In this document: piece by piece, positions 10,101 to 16,614 of the stretch | Position numbering within the stretch: position 1 is the stretch's first letter | How the letters are laid out: each line of letters opens with the position of its first letter | Origin: an uncultured bacterium | Lineage (GTDB): Bacteria; Verrucomicrobiota; Kiritimatiellia; RFP12; UBA1067 | Assembly (NCBI GenBank): GCA_902800055.1 | Contig: CADCCW010000012.1 | Location: forward strand, 1 to 45,099 | Length of the DNA stretch: 45,099 bases | Reading direction: 5' to 3' | Notes under the pieces: generated by a model | The model's input: the letters and a program-made list of their open reading frames with translations, nothing else | Database searches by the model: none | Told to the model about the DNA's origin: nothing | Translations under genes and position numbers: made by a program

Positions 10101-10919
10101 AACGGCGAATCGACCGTCTGGGTCAACGTCCCAGAACTCACGTCCAACACCGTCTTTACCGCCTACTGGGGAATTGCGGCCGGACGCGAGGCGCTAAGGA
10201 CCGCCGACGAAACCTGGCCCGAATACGTCGGCGTCTGGCACTTCTCGGAGGCAAGCGGCATCGCCCACGACTCGTCGGGGAACGGCTACGACTCCATAGA
10301 CGATGGCGGCGGGACGCTTTCGAACCTGAACGCCAAGGTCGGCCTCGCCCGCAATGCGAACATGACCCCCATGATTACCTCGGTCACGAAGCTTGACAGC
10401 ACCTCTGCAGTTAAGCCGATGACCACGATGAGCAAGTTCTCCGTCTCCGGCTGGATGTATTCGAATGTGGACGTCGCCACGGCTAGCAAGAAATACCCCC
10501 AGCAGATTCGCAACAAGAACGGCTGGGATGAAGGCACCGGCTGGTACACGGGCATCGAGGGGACGTCGGACAAGTTCTGCGGCAACGGCTCCGGCGCCAC
10601 GAGGGAGATCATCACGCTCCCGGTCTCCATCTACACCAACTGGGTGTACATCACCACCATCTTCGACGGCGCGTCGTGCAGCGTGTACGCGAACGGCGTC
10701 TTCGTGAAGACCAGCGCCATCAACGCGGTCAAGGCGAGCACCACCTACCCGCTGCGCTTCGCGACGGACTTCAACGGCATCATGGACGAATACCGCATCC
10801 ACGACCGCCTCGAAGACGACGCCTACATCGCCGCCGACTACGCGACGCAGACGGATCCCGACTTCCTCGCCTACGGCGAGATAGTGAATCACAACGGCTT
10901 CGTCTTCGTCGTCAGATAG
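4149..10919 (+). CDS. Giant modular secreted/surface protein (LamG, DUF2341, PATR)
   Basis: 2256 residues with a clear signal peptide (MRRFAIGFVLAFAAASAFAG). Modules in order: LamG-like domain opening YTEVKYIASSGTQYINTG (about 26-210); a short conserved module (243-308); LamG (321-514); repeat R1 (523-599); DUF2341 (607-697); LamG (712-942); R2 (959-1036); beta-helix with PATR motif VKKGAGTLVLRG (1037-1364); R3 (1364-1442); beta-helix with a second PATR-like motif VKEGPGKLTA (about 1443-1830); R4 (1837-1914); DUF2341 (1923-2010); LamG (2022-2230). R1-R4 share GVEL-x-DT-YTV-Y-NN-x-G. There is no autotransporter barrel, LPXTG or PEP-CTERM tail, so how it is anchored is unknown. A role in glycan binding or adhesion is inferred from LamG. 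The start has AAAGGAG upstream. Codon use looks less G+C-extreme than in its neighbours. Confidence 0.88.
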   Translation: MRRFAIGFVLAFAAASAFAGALPAGYTEVKYIASSGTQYINTGIVPKTTTRVVVDFSLTTTAGGQWNGWGSTGSKESFFFGAAKAGTFHISLSGDWTNTDTGIAIDTSRHAVDMSMSALKFDGEEFVNASSSPFSNAASGNTLYLFAMHQGWSPGIGSYSSMRLYSCQIYDGETLVRDFVPVVQDSDGAAGLYDTVSETFFANGGTGSFVAGDPVDLPDDALVIAGSPGNVGSPSPAYGNLTGLSAGATFTVSCGATVVTNGSDECICQGWKLCDADNNVLTNGLETSFTYEHPDPAKGRKLVWKWKTRPVGADATDLLPTLRLTFDGQSLANTGSGSLTMAGGTTTFVESGQGYALDTTACAPHGSISSVFAANRDSAIAAVAKLGTKSTGILFHFRNGNTSIMLRRGESANQVVLTENNSSSPLITVNGIESGDTEYHLYVVNILSDRVDLYVDGVLAGTTATTPRASNLVNWQFGGRHGGVISGEALCGGPIDDIRVYASALSTDQMKALADSLGLRLSLLSILPIPVQFVATPAALAAGIEPSVTVSDRVDCVELVQDTHYTVAYSNNTAIGTAYATITGIGDYDGQLEVVSFIINCEFDPSNFDHAMLISPGVGRISSPLTNFPILVRLSTTRQPWFNPADCAANGADLRFTLADGTLLAHEIDTWNAAGESAVWVNVPELTASTVVTAYWGAKNAAFLPLVNPADTWPDFIAVYHLGEGDATARDSSANGYDAVNAAAVSLGTNAKIGGCASIAGIYATSVTSFIDPSAAKPLTSISRVTVSGWIAVDKMTGTKDGSSMFLVNKYTGWGDNKGGWVCRYLQGYPCWGLIINNYGGSTFINWNSDVSATQGNWLYMTCTIDGSKATKYLNGATFEDHFSGAGGSAQYGGNPATLPHGISPDSGTFKFGASNVEGRMDELRVRDGVASAEWIAADYAQQFVDDFLSYVEVADETFTVLPIPDQTVSSIEELLAGVMPSVTVSNITDGVELVPDTEYTVTYTGNKSIGVAYAVVAGRGEYAAYTNNAQFVIGGIDTYYIVGGASSDPNNHSSISGESSSIGWSTTKGGSKSVDGITVNNALYSVWTDRSIRTPNKTYATPSTSAIVVEPSCEWTLGDTMKNHTLTLSNLVIRSGGRLTVDPLDDGNATYRNTYAGNWTMDEGSTAGIFASKESNGSARAFTLSATVTGRGAIVMPASGDAYSYSGTLPNKIDGDISGFTGDIGTWNGYNAVSLELVNAASLPGDPAPEEIAYVVVTNSATLKVDNDWVSPTNRIWILGDAGTPTIEVPSGVTLEVAGDLVGSVGFVKKGAGTLVLRGASPDFSGEITISAGAVRLAGKAALLSTSASVTFAEVGGTYEVAALFVSPVPVQVVGSLDALAAGIRPTMVVSNLEAGVELTLDTDYTVVYSNNTASGIATVTVIGAGTYEGMEKSVDFVIHAVKEIGANYDLSEDEDWTGFESFTVDSGVVIDLKGHNLTISGLNGSGTITDSVGGGELHYAVPAAFASGYEATITDVSLTDKLTLVKEGPGKLTAIKSQTFTGGTVIDAGLLVYGGSNAGIDQTHPFGQRSGTQQGPVTINAGGVLDPRGSGGWGYHDLILNGGTVSNTASARIALNYGIFNPHLTVAADSTFVTLYDYGWAIGALGGHTISIDIAINKSLFIQSTASSEASSGRLKVLNGGWLRTISNCAGNFSTIDLDCNAALYLDGTPSNFHDYTPRYEGNSRAGSSALGLYGTFTPVNEYFFAPTMQDGSAIDLSAQTGAWNSKSSSSGTPSTHFAEGASVAILLGGRTPAIGEKIVTWTAATKPADSVSLTNATYVLRAEDDGLYVDSLRTFAANDLPDIAEAKLASDLAAAIESSLVMTDIVTGETLALGTDYTYSFSVSGSRCTVTVTGLGGHDGATVVRTFDIGRISLRQSAFGYSMEIRPTDGKLATTLTNFPVLVRLSADIPRFSYGKCKADELRFALPDGTLLSHEIDWWNENGESTVWVNVPELTSNTVFTAYWGIAAGREALRTADETWPEYVGVWHFSEASGIAHDSSGNGYDSIDDGGGTLSNLNAKVGLARNANMTPMITSVTKLDSTSAVKPMTTMSKFSVSGWMYSNVDVATASKKYPQQIRNKNGWDEGTGWYTGIEGTSDKFCGNGSGATREIITLPVSIYTNWVYITTIFDGASCSVYANGVFVKTSAINAVKASTTYPLRFATDFNGIMDEYRIHDRLEDDAYIAADYATQTDPDFLAYGEIVNHNGFVFVVR
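5715..6975 (+). repeat. Intragenic repeat block, copy 1 (R + DUF2341 + LamG)
   Basis: This encodes an approximately 77-residue repeat, a DUF2341 domain and a LamG-like domain, in the same order as 9658-10840. The DUF2341 parts remain alike at protein level: WVNVPELTASTVVTAYWG here and WVNVPELTSNTVFTAYWG in the second copy. The pattern indicates an internal duplication followed by divergence. Confidence 0.75.
9658..10840 (+). repeat. Intragenic repeat block, copy 2 (R + DUF2341 + LamG)
   Basis: This is the second copy of the block at 5715-6975, closing the protein. The repeat at its head (R4) is the most diverged of the four, with GTDYTYSFSVSG in place of the usual DTxYTVxYSNN pattern. Confidence 0.7.
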
Positions 10920-11001
10920 TACGTGAAGCTGGTTTTGCGCGGCAGCGCGTTGACTTCTGAAGCCAGCCCTTTGAAGTGACGCGTCCGTTGGCGTCCATTT
11001 G

Positions 11002-11010
11002 TGGTATAAT
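11002..11010 (+). promoter_or_regulatory. Extended -10 promoter of the CorA-like gene
   Basis: TGGTATAAT, 24 nt before the ATG at 11035. No convincing -35 is visible. The sequence continues ACGCACC, much like ACACACC after the trmD promoter. Confidence 0.7.
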
Positions 11011-11034
11011 ACGCACCCAAAAGGGCGCAAGGAA

Positions 11035-11988
11035 ATGATGACGATCTACAGATGGGACAATGGAGCTCTCCGTGAGGCCACGGAGTTCTCGTCCTCGTGC
11101 TGGATAAACCTCGTCGAGCCGTCCACCACCGAGCTCGAGTCGGTGCTCTCCTTCAGCTCGGTGCCGCGCGACTTCCTCACCGACCCGCTCGACGCCGGCG
11201 AGAGGCCGCGCTTCGACTGGGAGGACGACGCGATCATCCTCATCGTCCACGTGCCGATGGTCGAGCCCGAGGCCGAGGACGACGGCTGGACGATCCCCTA
11301 CCGCACCGTCCCGCTCGGCATCATCCTCTGCCCGGGGACGGTGATCACCGTCTGCAGCGCGCGCACCCCGGTAACCGCGGCGTTCCTCGACCAGATCCGC
11401 CGCGTCTGCCCGCCGTCCGACCGCTACCGCTTCGCCTTCCGCCTCCTCTGGCACGCCGGCGTCCTCTTCCTCCGCTACATCAACGACATCCACCAGCGCA
11501 CCGCGGCGATCGAGGACGAGCTGCACGAGTCGATCTCCAACGAGTCGATCCTCAAGCTCTTCCAGATCGAGAAGGCGCTCGTCTACTTCACCACCTCGCT
11601 CAAGGCCGACACCATCGCCCTCGCCCGCGCCAACACCGCGCGGCAGCTGACGCTCTCCGAGGACGACCGCGACTCGCTCGAGGACGCGATGGTCGAGTAC
11701 CAGCAGGCGCTGGAGACGGCGACGATCCACGCGAACATCCTCAACGGCACGCTCGACACCTTCGCCTCGCTCATCAACAACAACCTCAACAACGTGATGA
11801 AGTACCTGACGGCGGCGACGATTCTCCTGGCGGTGCCGACGCTGGTGGCGTCCATCTACGGCATGAACATCAACCTGCCGTTCCAGGGCCACGTGAACGC
11901 CTTCGCCATCGTGATGGGTCTTTCCGGGGTGCTGGCGGCGGTGATCGGCGCAATCTTCTACCTGCTCTCCCGCGCGCGCAAGTTCTGA
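11035..11988 (+). CDS. CorA-family divalent metal ion transporter
   Basis: A 317-residue member of the CorA/MIT family, which forms pentameric inner-membrane channels for Mg2+ or other divalent ions. It has the large N-terminal cytoplasmic domain, a long helical stalk (around IEDELHESISNESILKLF) and two C-terminal transmembrane segments. The signature YGMN falls at residues 275-278 at the end of TM1, and the C-terminus is positively charged (RARKF). The loop after GMN reads INLPFQGHVNAF rather than the MPE type, so ion choice cannot be read from sequence. ATG 11035 and ATG 11038 are adjacent candidates behind CAAGGA. It overlaps the next gene by 1 nt. Confidence 0.9.
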   Translation: MMTIYRWDNGALREATEFSSSCWINLVEPSTTELESVLSFSSVPRDFLTDPLDAGERPRFDWEDDAIILIVHVPMVEPEAEDDGWTIPYRTVPLGIILCPGTVITVCSARTPVTAAFLDQIRRVCPPSDRYRFAFRLLWHAGVLFLRYINDIHQRTAAIEDELHESISNESILKLFQIEKALVYFTTSLKADTIALARANTARQLTLSEDDRDSLEDAMVEYQQALETATIHANILNGTLDTFASLINNNLNNVMKYLTAATILLAVPTLVASIYGMNINLPFQGHVNAFAIVMGLSGVLAAVIGAIFYLLSRARKF

Positions 11989-12917
11989 TGGGCTTCGGCG
12001 CGCGAGGTTTGTCACTCTTGAGCGGCGGGCTCGACAGCCAGCTCGCGGTGCGCGTCCTCGAGCGCGCCGGCGCGGAGGTCGAGTGCGTCGCGTTCGAAAG
12101 CCCGTTCTTCTCCGCCGACGCGGCCCGCCGCGCCGCCGCGGCGCTCGGCGCGAAGCTGCGCGTCGTCGATTTCACCGCCGACATCATTTCGCTCGTCAAG
12201 TCTCCGCCCCACGGCTTCGGCGGCGCGATGAACCCGTGCATCGACTGCCACGCGGCGATGATCCGCCGCGCCGGCGAGATGATGGCCGCGGAGGGGCTCG
12301 ACTTCGTCGCCACCGGCGAGGTGCGCGGACAGCGGCCGATGAGCCAGAACGCGCAGTCGCTCCTGACGGTCGAGAAGGCGTCGGGGCTGAAGGGGCGGCT
12401 GGTGCGTCCGCTGAGCGCGAAGCTGCTGGAGCCGACCATCCCCGAGCTGGAGGGCAAGCTCGACCGCGAGCGGCTGCTCGACATCTCCGGCCGCTCCCGC
12501 GAGCGGCAGATCGCGCTCGCCGCGGAGTTCGGCATCGTCGACTACCCGAGCCCCGCCGGCGGGTGCAAGCTCACCGAGGAGGCGTTCTCGCGGCGGCTCG
12601 ACGACCTGATGCGCCACGAGGGGCTCGACGACCTCGGCCTCGTGGGGATGCTCAAGTACGGGCGCCGGTTCCGCCTGGAGGGCGGAAGCCTGGTGGTGCT
12701 CGGGCGCGACCGCGGCGAAAACGAGTTCCTCGAGGGTTTCCAATTCGACGGCTCGCGCCTGTTCCGTCCTTCCGGCGGCAGGATCGGCGCGACGGCGTTC
12801 GTCCCCCGCCTCGCGTCGCCGGAGGACGCGGCGACGGCGCAGGCGATCGTCGACGCCTACGCGAAGGGGACTGGTCCCGCCGAACGCGAGCCGTTCCGGT
12901 GCTGGCAGATCATTTAG
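11988..12917 (+). CDS. MnmA/ThiI-like PP-loop sulfurtransferase
   Basis: 309 residues with an N-terminal ATP-pyrophosphatase P-loop, LLSGGLDSQLA, as in tRNA-thiolating enzymes that adenylate a base and then transfer sulfur. Further motifs are NPCIDCHAAMIRRA, ATGEVRGQRPMSQN, LEPTIPELEG, LLDISGRSRERQI and PSPAGGCKLT. These match a family related to MnmA, often annotated as ThiI- or thiouridylase-like, that is common in deep-branching and anaerobic bacteria. The Cys pair in NPCIDC and the Cys of GGCKLT are the likely sulfur-relay or metal-binding residues. A target such as U34 or U8 of tRNA is inferred. ATG overlaps the corA stop (TGATG), so translation is probably coupled. It lacks the C-terminal barrel of true MnmA. 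Confidence 0.8.
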   Translation: MGFGARGLSLLSGGLDSQLAVRVLERAGAEVECVAFESPFFSADAARRAAAALGAKLRVVDFTADIISLVKSPPHGFGGAMNPCIDCHAAMIRRAGEMMAAEGLDFVATGEVRGQRPMSQNAQSLLTVEKASGLKGRLVRPLSAKLLEPTIPELEGKLDRERLLDISGRSRERQIALAAEFGIVDYPSPAGGCKLTEEAFSRRLDDLMRHEGLDDLGLVGMLKYGRRFRLEGGSLVVLGRDRGENEFLEGFQFDGSRLFRPSGGRIGATAFVPRLASPEDAATAQAIVDAYAKGTGPAEREPFRCWQII

Positions 12918-12920
12918 GCG

Positions 12921-13619
12921 ATGAAGGCGGCGCGCGGACACAAGGTCGGATTCTTCGACAGCGGGGTCGGTGGCCTGAGCATCCTCCGCGCGTTCCAGGC
13001 GCTGTGCCCGGAAGTGGAGACGGAGTACCTCGCCGACGCCGACCACGCCCCCTACGGAAACCGTCCGGCGGAGGAGATCGCGCGCCTTTCGGAGGCGAAC
13101 GCCGAGGAGCTGATCGCGCGCGGCTGCGACGTGGTGGTGGTGGCCTGCAACACCGCGACGGCGGCGGCGATCGACCTCTTGCGGCGGAAGCACCCGGATA
13201 TTCCTTTTGTCGGCGTCGAGCCGGCGGTCAAGCCCGCTGCGCGGCGCTCGAAGACCGGCGTCGTGGCGGTGCTGGCCACCGCCGGCACCTTCAGGGGACG
13301 GCTCTACAACGAGACGAAGGGACGCTACGCCGGCGGGGTGAAGGTTATCGCGGCGGTGGCGGACGAGTTCGTCGCCGAGGCGGAGCGCATCGGCGGCGCG
13401 CCCTACGCCGAGTGGAGGCCGACCGACCGGAAGCGAGTGCTGCGGGTGGTCCGCGCGCGGGTGGAGCCGCTCATCGCGGCCGGGGCGGACGTGATCGTGC
13501 TCGGCTGCACCCACTTCCCGCTGCTCGCCGGCGCGATCGAGGAGGTCTGCGCCGGCCGCGCGGAGGTAATCGACCCCTCGCCCGCCGTCGCCCGCCAAAT
13601 CCGCCGCATCCTCGCTTAG
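12921..13619 (+). CDS. murI: Glutamate racemase
   Basis: Converts L- to D-glutamate for peptidoglycan precursors, without a cofactor, using two cysteines. The 232-residue protein shows FFDSGVGGLS (residues 11-20, Asp13/Ser14), DHAPYGNRP, ACNTATA with catalytic Cys76, and GCTHFPLL with catalytic Cys196. Its presence means the cell makes conventional peptidoglycan. It starts 3 nt after the PP-loop gene and is probably last in the corA operon. No strong Shine-Dalgarno is visible, in line with translational coupling. Confidence 0.96.
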   Translation: MKAARGHKVGFFDSGVGGLSILRAFQALCPEVETEYLADADHAPYGNRPAEEIARLSEANAEELIARGCDVVVVACNTATAAAIDLLRRKHPDIPFVGVEPAVKPAARRSKTGVVAVLATAGTFRGRLYNETKGRYAGGVKVIAAVADEFVAEAERIGGAPYAEWRPTDRKRVLRVVRARVEPLIAAGADVIVLGCTHFPLLAGAIEEVCAGRAEVIDPSPAVARQIRRILA

Positions 13620-13641
13620 CTCGCGTCCAACTAACGCCCCC

Positions 13642-13669
13642 ATTCCCCGTTCCCCATTCCCCGTTCCCC
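13642..13669. repeat. Perfect 14-bp tandem duplication
   Basis: ATTCCCCGTTCCCC occurs twice head to tail in the gap between murI and the next promoter, and CCCCC precedes it. It is strongly strand-asymmetric: C/T on +, G/A on -. It does not fold into a hairpin with a T-run, so it is not an obvious terminator. Function unknown. Confidence 0.7.
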
Positions 13670-13682
13670 ACGCATACGCGCC

Positions 13683-13712
13683 TTGCGCGTGCGCGAGGGA
13701 ATTTGGTATAAT
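13683..13712 (+). promoter_or_regulatory. Promoter of the 784-residue secreted protein
   Basis: TTGCGC (13683-13688), an 18-nt spacer and TATAAT (13707-13712), the latter inside TGGTATAAT. The -35, the spacing and the -10 are the same as in the promoter at 38279-38308. Confidence 0.72.
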
Positions 13713-13736
13713 GCACGCATCAACAGGAGAAACCAT

Positions 13737-16091
13737 ATGAACATGGCAAAAATGCTCGTGGGTGGTGTCGTTTGTGCCGCGGTCGCGCTCTGCGCGGCGG
13801 GTGCATGGACCGAGAACGGCTGCTGGGTGCGGGTGCGCTTCCAAAAGCTGAACGGCGGAAAGGCCCTCCAGCTCAGCGAGTTTGCGCTCTACAACTGGCA
13901 GGGCGAGCGGGTGAACAGTCCGCTCACGGTCGTGGCGGACGGCACCGTGGCGACCAACCTTGCCATCGGCCGGGCTTCCGGCTATGTCGCGGGCGGACTT
14001 TCCGGCAATCTCTTCAGCAACTCGTCCGAGGGGCTGGTGAACCTGTTCGACAAAAGCACCGGCACAAAGCTGTTCCGGTCGGCCAACGTCACCCTGAATC
14101 CGGCGACGGAAAGCACCTGGATCGTCATTACGATGCGGCTTGCCGCCAACACGAAGCCGGTCGCCTACAACCTCGCCACCGCGAACGACTCGGTGGTTTC
14201 GCGTTCGCCGACCGGTTGGATCGTCGAGTGCAGCACGAACGGCATGGACTGGGCGATTGCCGACACGCGCGCAGACATCGCGTGGCCGACCACGACCTAC
14301 ACCTGGTGGAACGGCGGCGTCAGCTACCCGCTCGACTTCGACTGGGACGCGTTCCGCGCGACCTACGCCGAGAGCGTGGTGTACTACGCATCGTCGAACA
14401 CCCGCAAGCCGGTGCCGACGGTGGTGTCCGTGGCGGATCCCTCCGTCACGCTGACGGAAGGCGTCGACTACACCGTCAGCTACGAGGACTGGGACCGGCT
14501 CGGCACCGCGACGGCCACTGTGACCGGCATCGGCGCCTACGAAGGCAGCGAGGTCAAGTACCACTACGACGTGCTGCCCGCCTTCGAGGCGTCGCTTTCC
14601 TCCACGGTCACGACGAACGACCTCGTCCACTCGTACTACCCCGTCGTCACCGTGCGGAGCGTCGCGACGCAGGCGGTCCTGACGGAGGGCGTCCACTACC
14701 GGCTCGAGTACAACGACACGACCGGCTTCGGCGCGATGACGGTGACCGTGATCGGCATCGGGGACTTCCTCGGCAACGAGGCGTCGCTTAACTTCACGGT
14801 CATGACCGACCTTCTTCCGATTCCGGCGCAGTACTCCATCGTCTCTTCCAGCCTTACGTCGTTGGAGAAGGGCGTGTTCCGCTTGGAGACGATGAAACTC
14901 CACAACAACATCTACAACGACTTCTTCGATGCCGGCAGCGGTACCGCATACGCGGCGCTCCTGGACTTCGGCACCGCGCGGATCATCAAGGCGATCGGCG
15001 TCGCCCCGAGGATGGGCGGTGAATCGCTGTCCGGCAGGAGCAAGAACTTCCGCATCAAGGGCTCGAACGACCTCGTGAACTGGACGGTTCTCCACACCAA
15101 CGTCGTGGGGTTGACCGAGGGCAAGATCAACCTCTTCAAGCTCAACGCGGTCGAGAGCGGCGCATCCGTCCGGTATATCGTGCTCGACAACGTCACGCAG
15201 CTCAACGTCACCGAGGTCTGGGGATTCGCCAAGGACCTGATGGTCGAGGCGACGGCGGACCCCGATCCCTTCGCGAGCACGGCCGTCGAGTCGGCGGACG
15301 CGGCTGATGGCGTGCTGGTGAAGGGCAAGCTCACCTCCTCGCCGGACGGCGCGGCAGCGGTAACCGTCTTCGTGGCCGACCAGGACTACGGCGACAGCTA
15401 CGCGCAGTGGAGCGCCAACGGCCGGCGCTTCGACATTGGCGAGCTGACGGAAGGGCAGACCTTCCAGACGCGGCTCGCGGGGCTCGGCAAGGGACTCTGG
15501 CAGTGGCGCATCTTCGCGTCGCGCGGCGGGACGCACTCCGCGTCGCAGGTGCTGCCTTCGTTCACCGTCGGCTCGCAGGTCATCCTGCCCAAGGCGTATC
15601 TGAAGAACACTGCGCTTTCAAAGTTCTACGACGGGAATACCGGCAACAATCCCGAGACCACAAGCGACGTCTGGATCGTCTTCGACCTCGGGGAAATAGA
15701 CTTCGCCCGCAACCAATTGGTCGGCTGGCGGATGTGGCCGCGTAGCGGATTCCCGGAAAGGATAGTCGGCAGTTATGTCGACTACGGCTATGAACCGGCG
15801 GAAGGGTCGGTCAACTGGGACGTGACGAGCTGGAACACGAACGGCCAGAAGCGGGTGTACGGGGTGGTGAGCGGCGTACCGGAGAACATTGTCTGGACGA
15901 ACGACGTCATCGACATTTGCAAGACGACGCTGGAGATTTCGCCGACGAGGTTCTTCGTGCCGTATGTCTGGAGCCAGCGGACCAAGCCGCCGCGCTACAT
16001 CCGCTTCCGCGGCATCACGAACGCGAACTGCTCCGAGATCGAGCTCCGCACCACCCGCTACAGCACCGGCACCGTCATCTACCTGCACTGA
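13737..16091 (+). CDS. Modular secreted protein with F5/8C-like and Ig-like repeats
   Basis: 784 residues with a signal peptide (MLVGGVVCAAVALCAAGAW). Residues about 24-200 look like a discoidin (F5/8 type C)-like beta-sandwich around LQLSEFALYNWQGERVNS. Two repeats at about 213-280 and 281-356 (TEGVDYTVSYEDWDRLG and TEGVHYRLEYNDTTGFG) belong to the same family as R1-R4 of the 2256-residue protein. A second F5/8C-like domain spans 365-498 (NFRIKGSNDLVNWTVLH), and a third lies near 620-784. Such folds usually bind carbohydrate; the ligand is unknown. No anchoring signal is seen at the C-terminus. ATG 13737 is supported by AGGAGA 6 nt upstream. A secretion-chaperone gene follows after only 5 nt, so the two are likely cotranscribed. 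Confidence 0.85.
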   Translation: MNMAKMLVGGVVCAAVALCAAGAWTENGCWVRVRFQKLNGGKALQLSEFALYNWQGERVNSPLTVVADGTVATNLAIGRASGYVAGGLSGNLFSNSSEGLVNLFDKSTGTKLFRSANVTLNPATESTWIVITMRLAANTKPVAYNLATANDSVVSRSPTGWIVECSTNGMDWAIADTRADIAWPTTTYTWWNGGVSYPLDFDWDAFRATYAESVVYYASSNTRKPVPTVVSVADPSVTLTEGVDYTVSYEDWDRLGTATATVTGIGAYEGSEVKYHYDVLPAFEASLSSTVTTNDLVHSYYPVVTVRSVATQAVLTEGVHYRLEYNDTTGFGAMTVTVIGIGDFLGNEASLNFTVMTDLLPIPAQYSIVSSSLTSLEKGVFRLETMKLHNNIYNDFFDAGSGTAYAALLDFGTARIIKAIGVAPRMGGESLSGRSKNFRIKGSNDLVNWTVLHTNVVGLTEGKINLFKLNAVESGASVRYIVLDNVTQLNVTEVWGFAKDLMVEATADPDPFASTAVESADAADGVLVKGKLTSSPDGAAAVTVFVADQDYGDSYAQWSANGRRFDIGELTEGQTFQTRLAGLGKGLWQWRIFASRGGTHSASQVLPSFTVGSQVILPKAYLKNTALSKFYDGNTGNNPETTSDVWIVFDLGEIDFARNQLVGWRMWPRSGFPERIVGSYVDYGYEPAEGSVNWDVTSWNTNGQKRVYGVVSGVPENIVWTNDVIDICKTTLEISPTRFFVPYVWSQRTKPPRYIRFRGITNANCSEIELRTTRYSTGTVIYLH

Positions 16092-16096
16092 GGTAA

Positions 16097-16540
16097 ATGG
16101 AACTGATCCATGCAATAAACGAATGGGCTGCGGCCATCGGGATGCGGCAGGTGGAGTCCGACGAGACCGGCAGCTTCACCCTGCTGTTCGACGGCGCGCA
16201 CGAGGTGTCGTTCGCCCCGGACGGGGACGGGACCGTGTTCCATGCGGAGGTCGGCGACGTCGAGCGGCTCGACCGCGAAGGGGCGCTTTCGCTCCTGGAG
16301 GCGTCGCTGCTGGGCGCGGGCACCGGCGGCGCGGCGTTCGGGGTGCACCGGGAGCTCGGGGCGGTGGTGCTCTGGAAGCGCTTCGGCGAGTTCTCGTCCC
16401 GCGCCGACCTGGAGACTGCCATCGGCGAGTTCCTTGGCCAGGTGGTCGTCTGGAAGGGAAAACTGTCGGCCGGCGGCCCATCCGCGCCGGATTCCCTGCC
16501 CGGATCTTCTCCGCTCGGCGGCTCGTTCCTGCAGGTGTGA
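16097..16540 (+). CDS. CesT/Tir-type type III secretion chaperone
   Basis: 147 acidic residues with the layout of class I T3SS chaperones. An N-terminal amphipathic helix (ELIHAINEWAAAIGM) is followed by a beta-strand pair (GSFTLLFDG, HEVSFAP), then VFHAEVGDVERL, a helix (REGALSLLEASLLGAG), strands GAAFGVHREL and AVVLWKRFG, and a closing helix DLETAIGEFLGQVVVWKG. These proteins form dimers that keep an effector's N-terminus partly unfolded and guide it to the type III export gate. The next gene, 74 nt downstream, encodes a large protein that would be its natural client. The start lies 5 nt after the previous stop with GAGGT close by. Identification rests on fold pattern rather than strong motifs; a non-T3SS member of the same fold is the main alternative. 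Confidence 0.75.
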   Translation: MELIHAINEWAAAIGMRQVESDETGSFTLLFDGAHEVSFAPDGDGTVFHAEVGDVERLDREGALSLLEASLLGAGTGGAAFGVHRELGAVVLWKRFGEFSSRADLETAIGEFLGQVVVWKGKLSAGGPSAPDSLPGSSPLGGSFLQV

Positions 16541-16614
16541 CCTGTAACCATCGGCTGTTTCGCGTGTATTCAGAGCGAGGGCAGAAGGCAGAATAAGCAG
16601 AAAAGGAGGCTGTC

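Noticed and set aside
10925..10969. Possible terminator after the 2256-residue protein
   Set aside because: AGCTGG and CCAGC could pair around a GCGC stem, but there are mismatches and no T-run after it.
10999..11034. Upstream extension of the CorA-like protein by 12 residues
   Set aside because: The extension would begin inside the TGGTATAAT promoter, upstream of the expected transcription start.
12012..15536. Minus-strand open frame of about 1174 codons
   Set aside because: It runs across the PP-loop gene, murI and the 784-residue protein gene, all well supported on the + strand, and has no family motif or ribosome-binding site.
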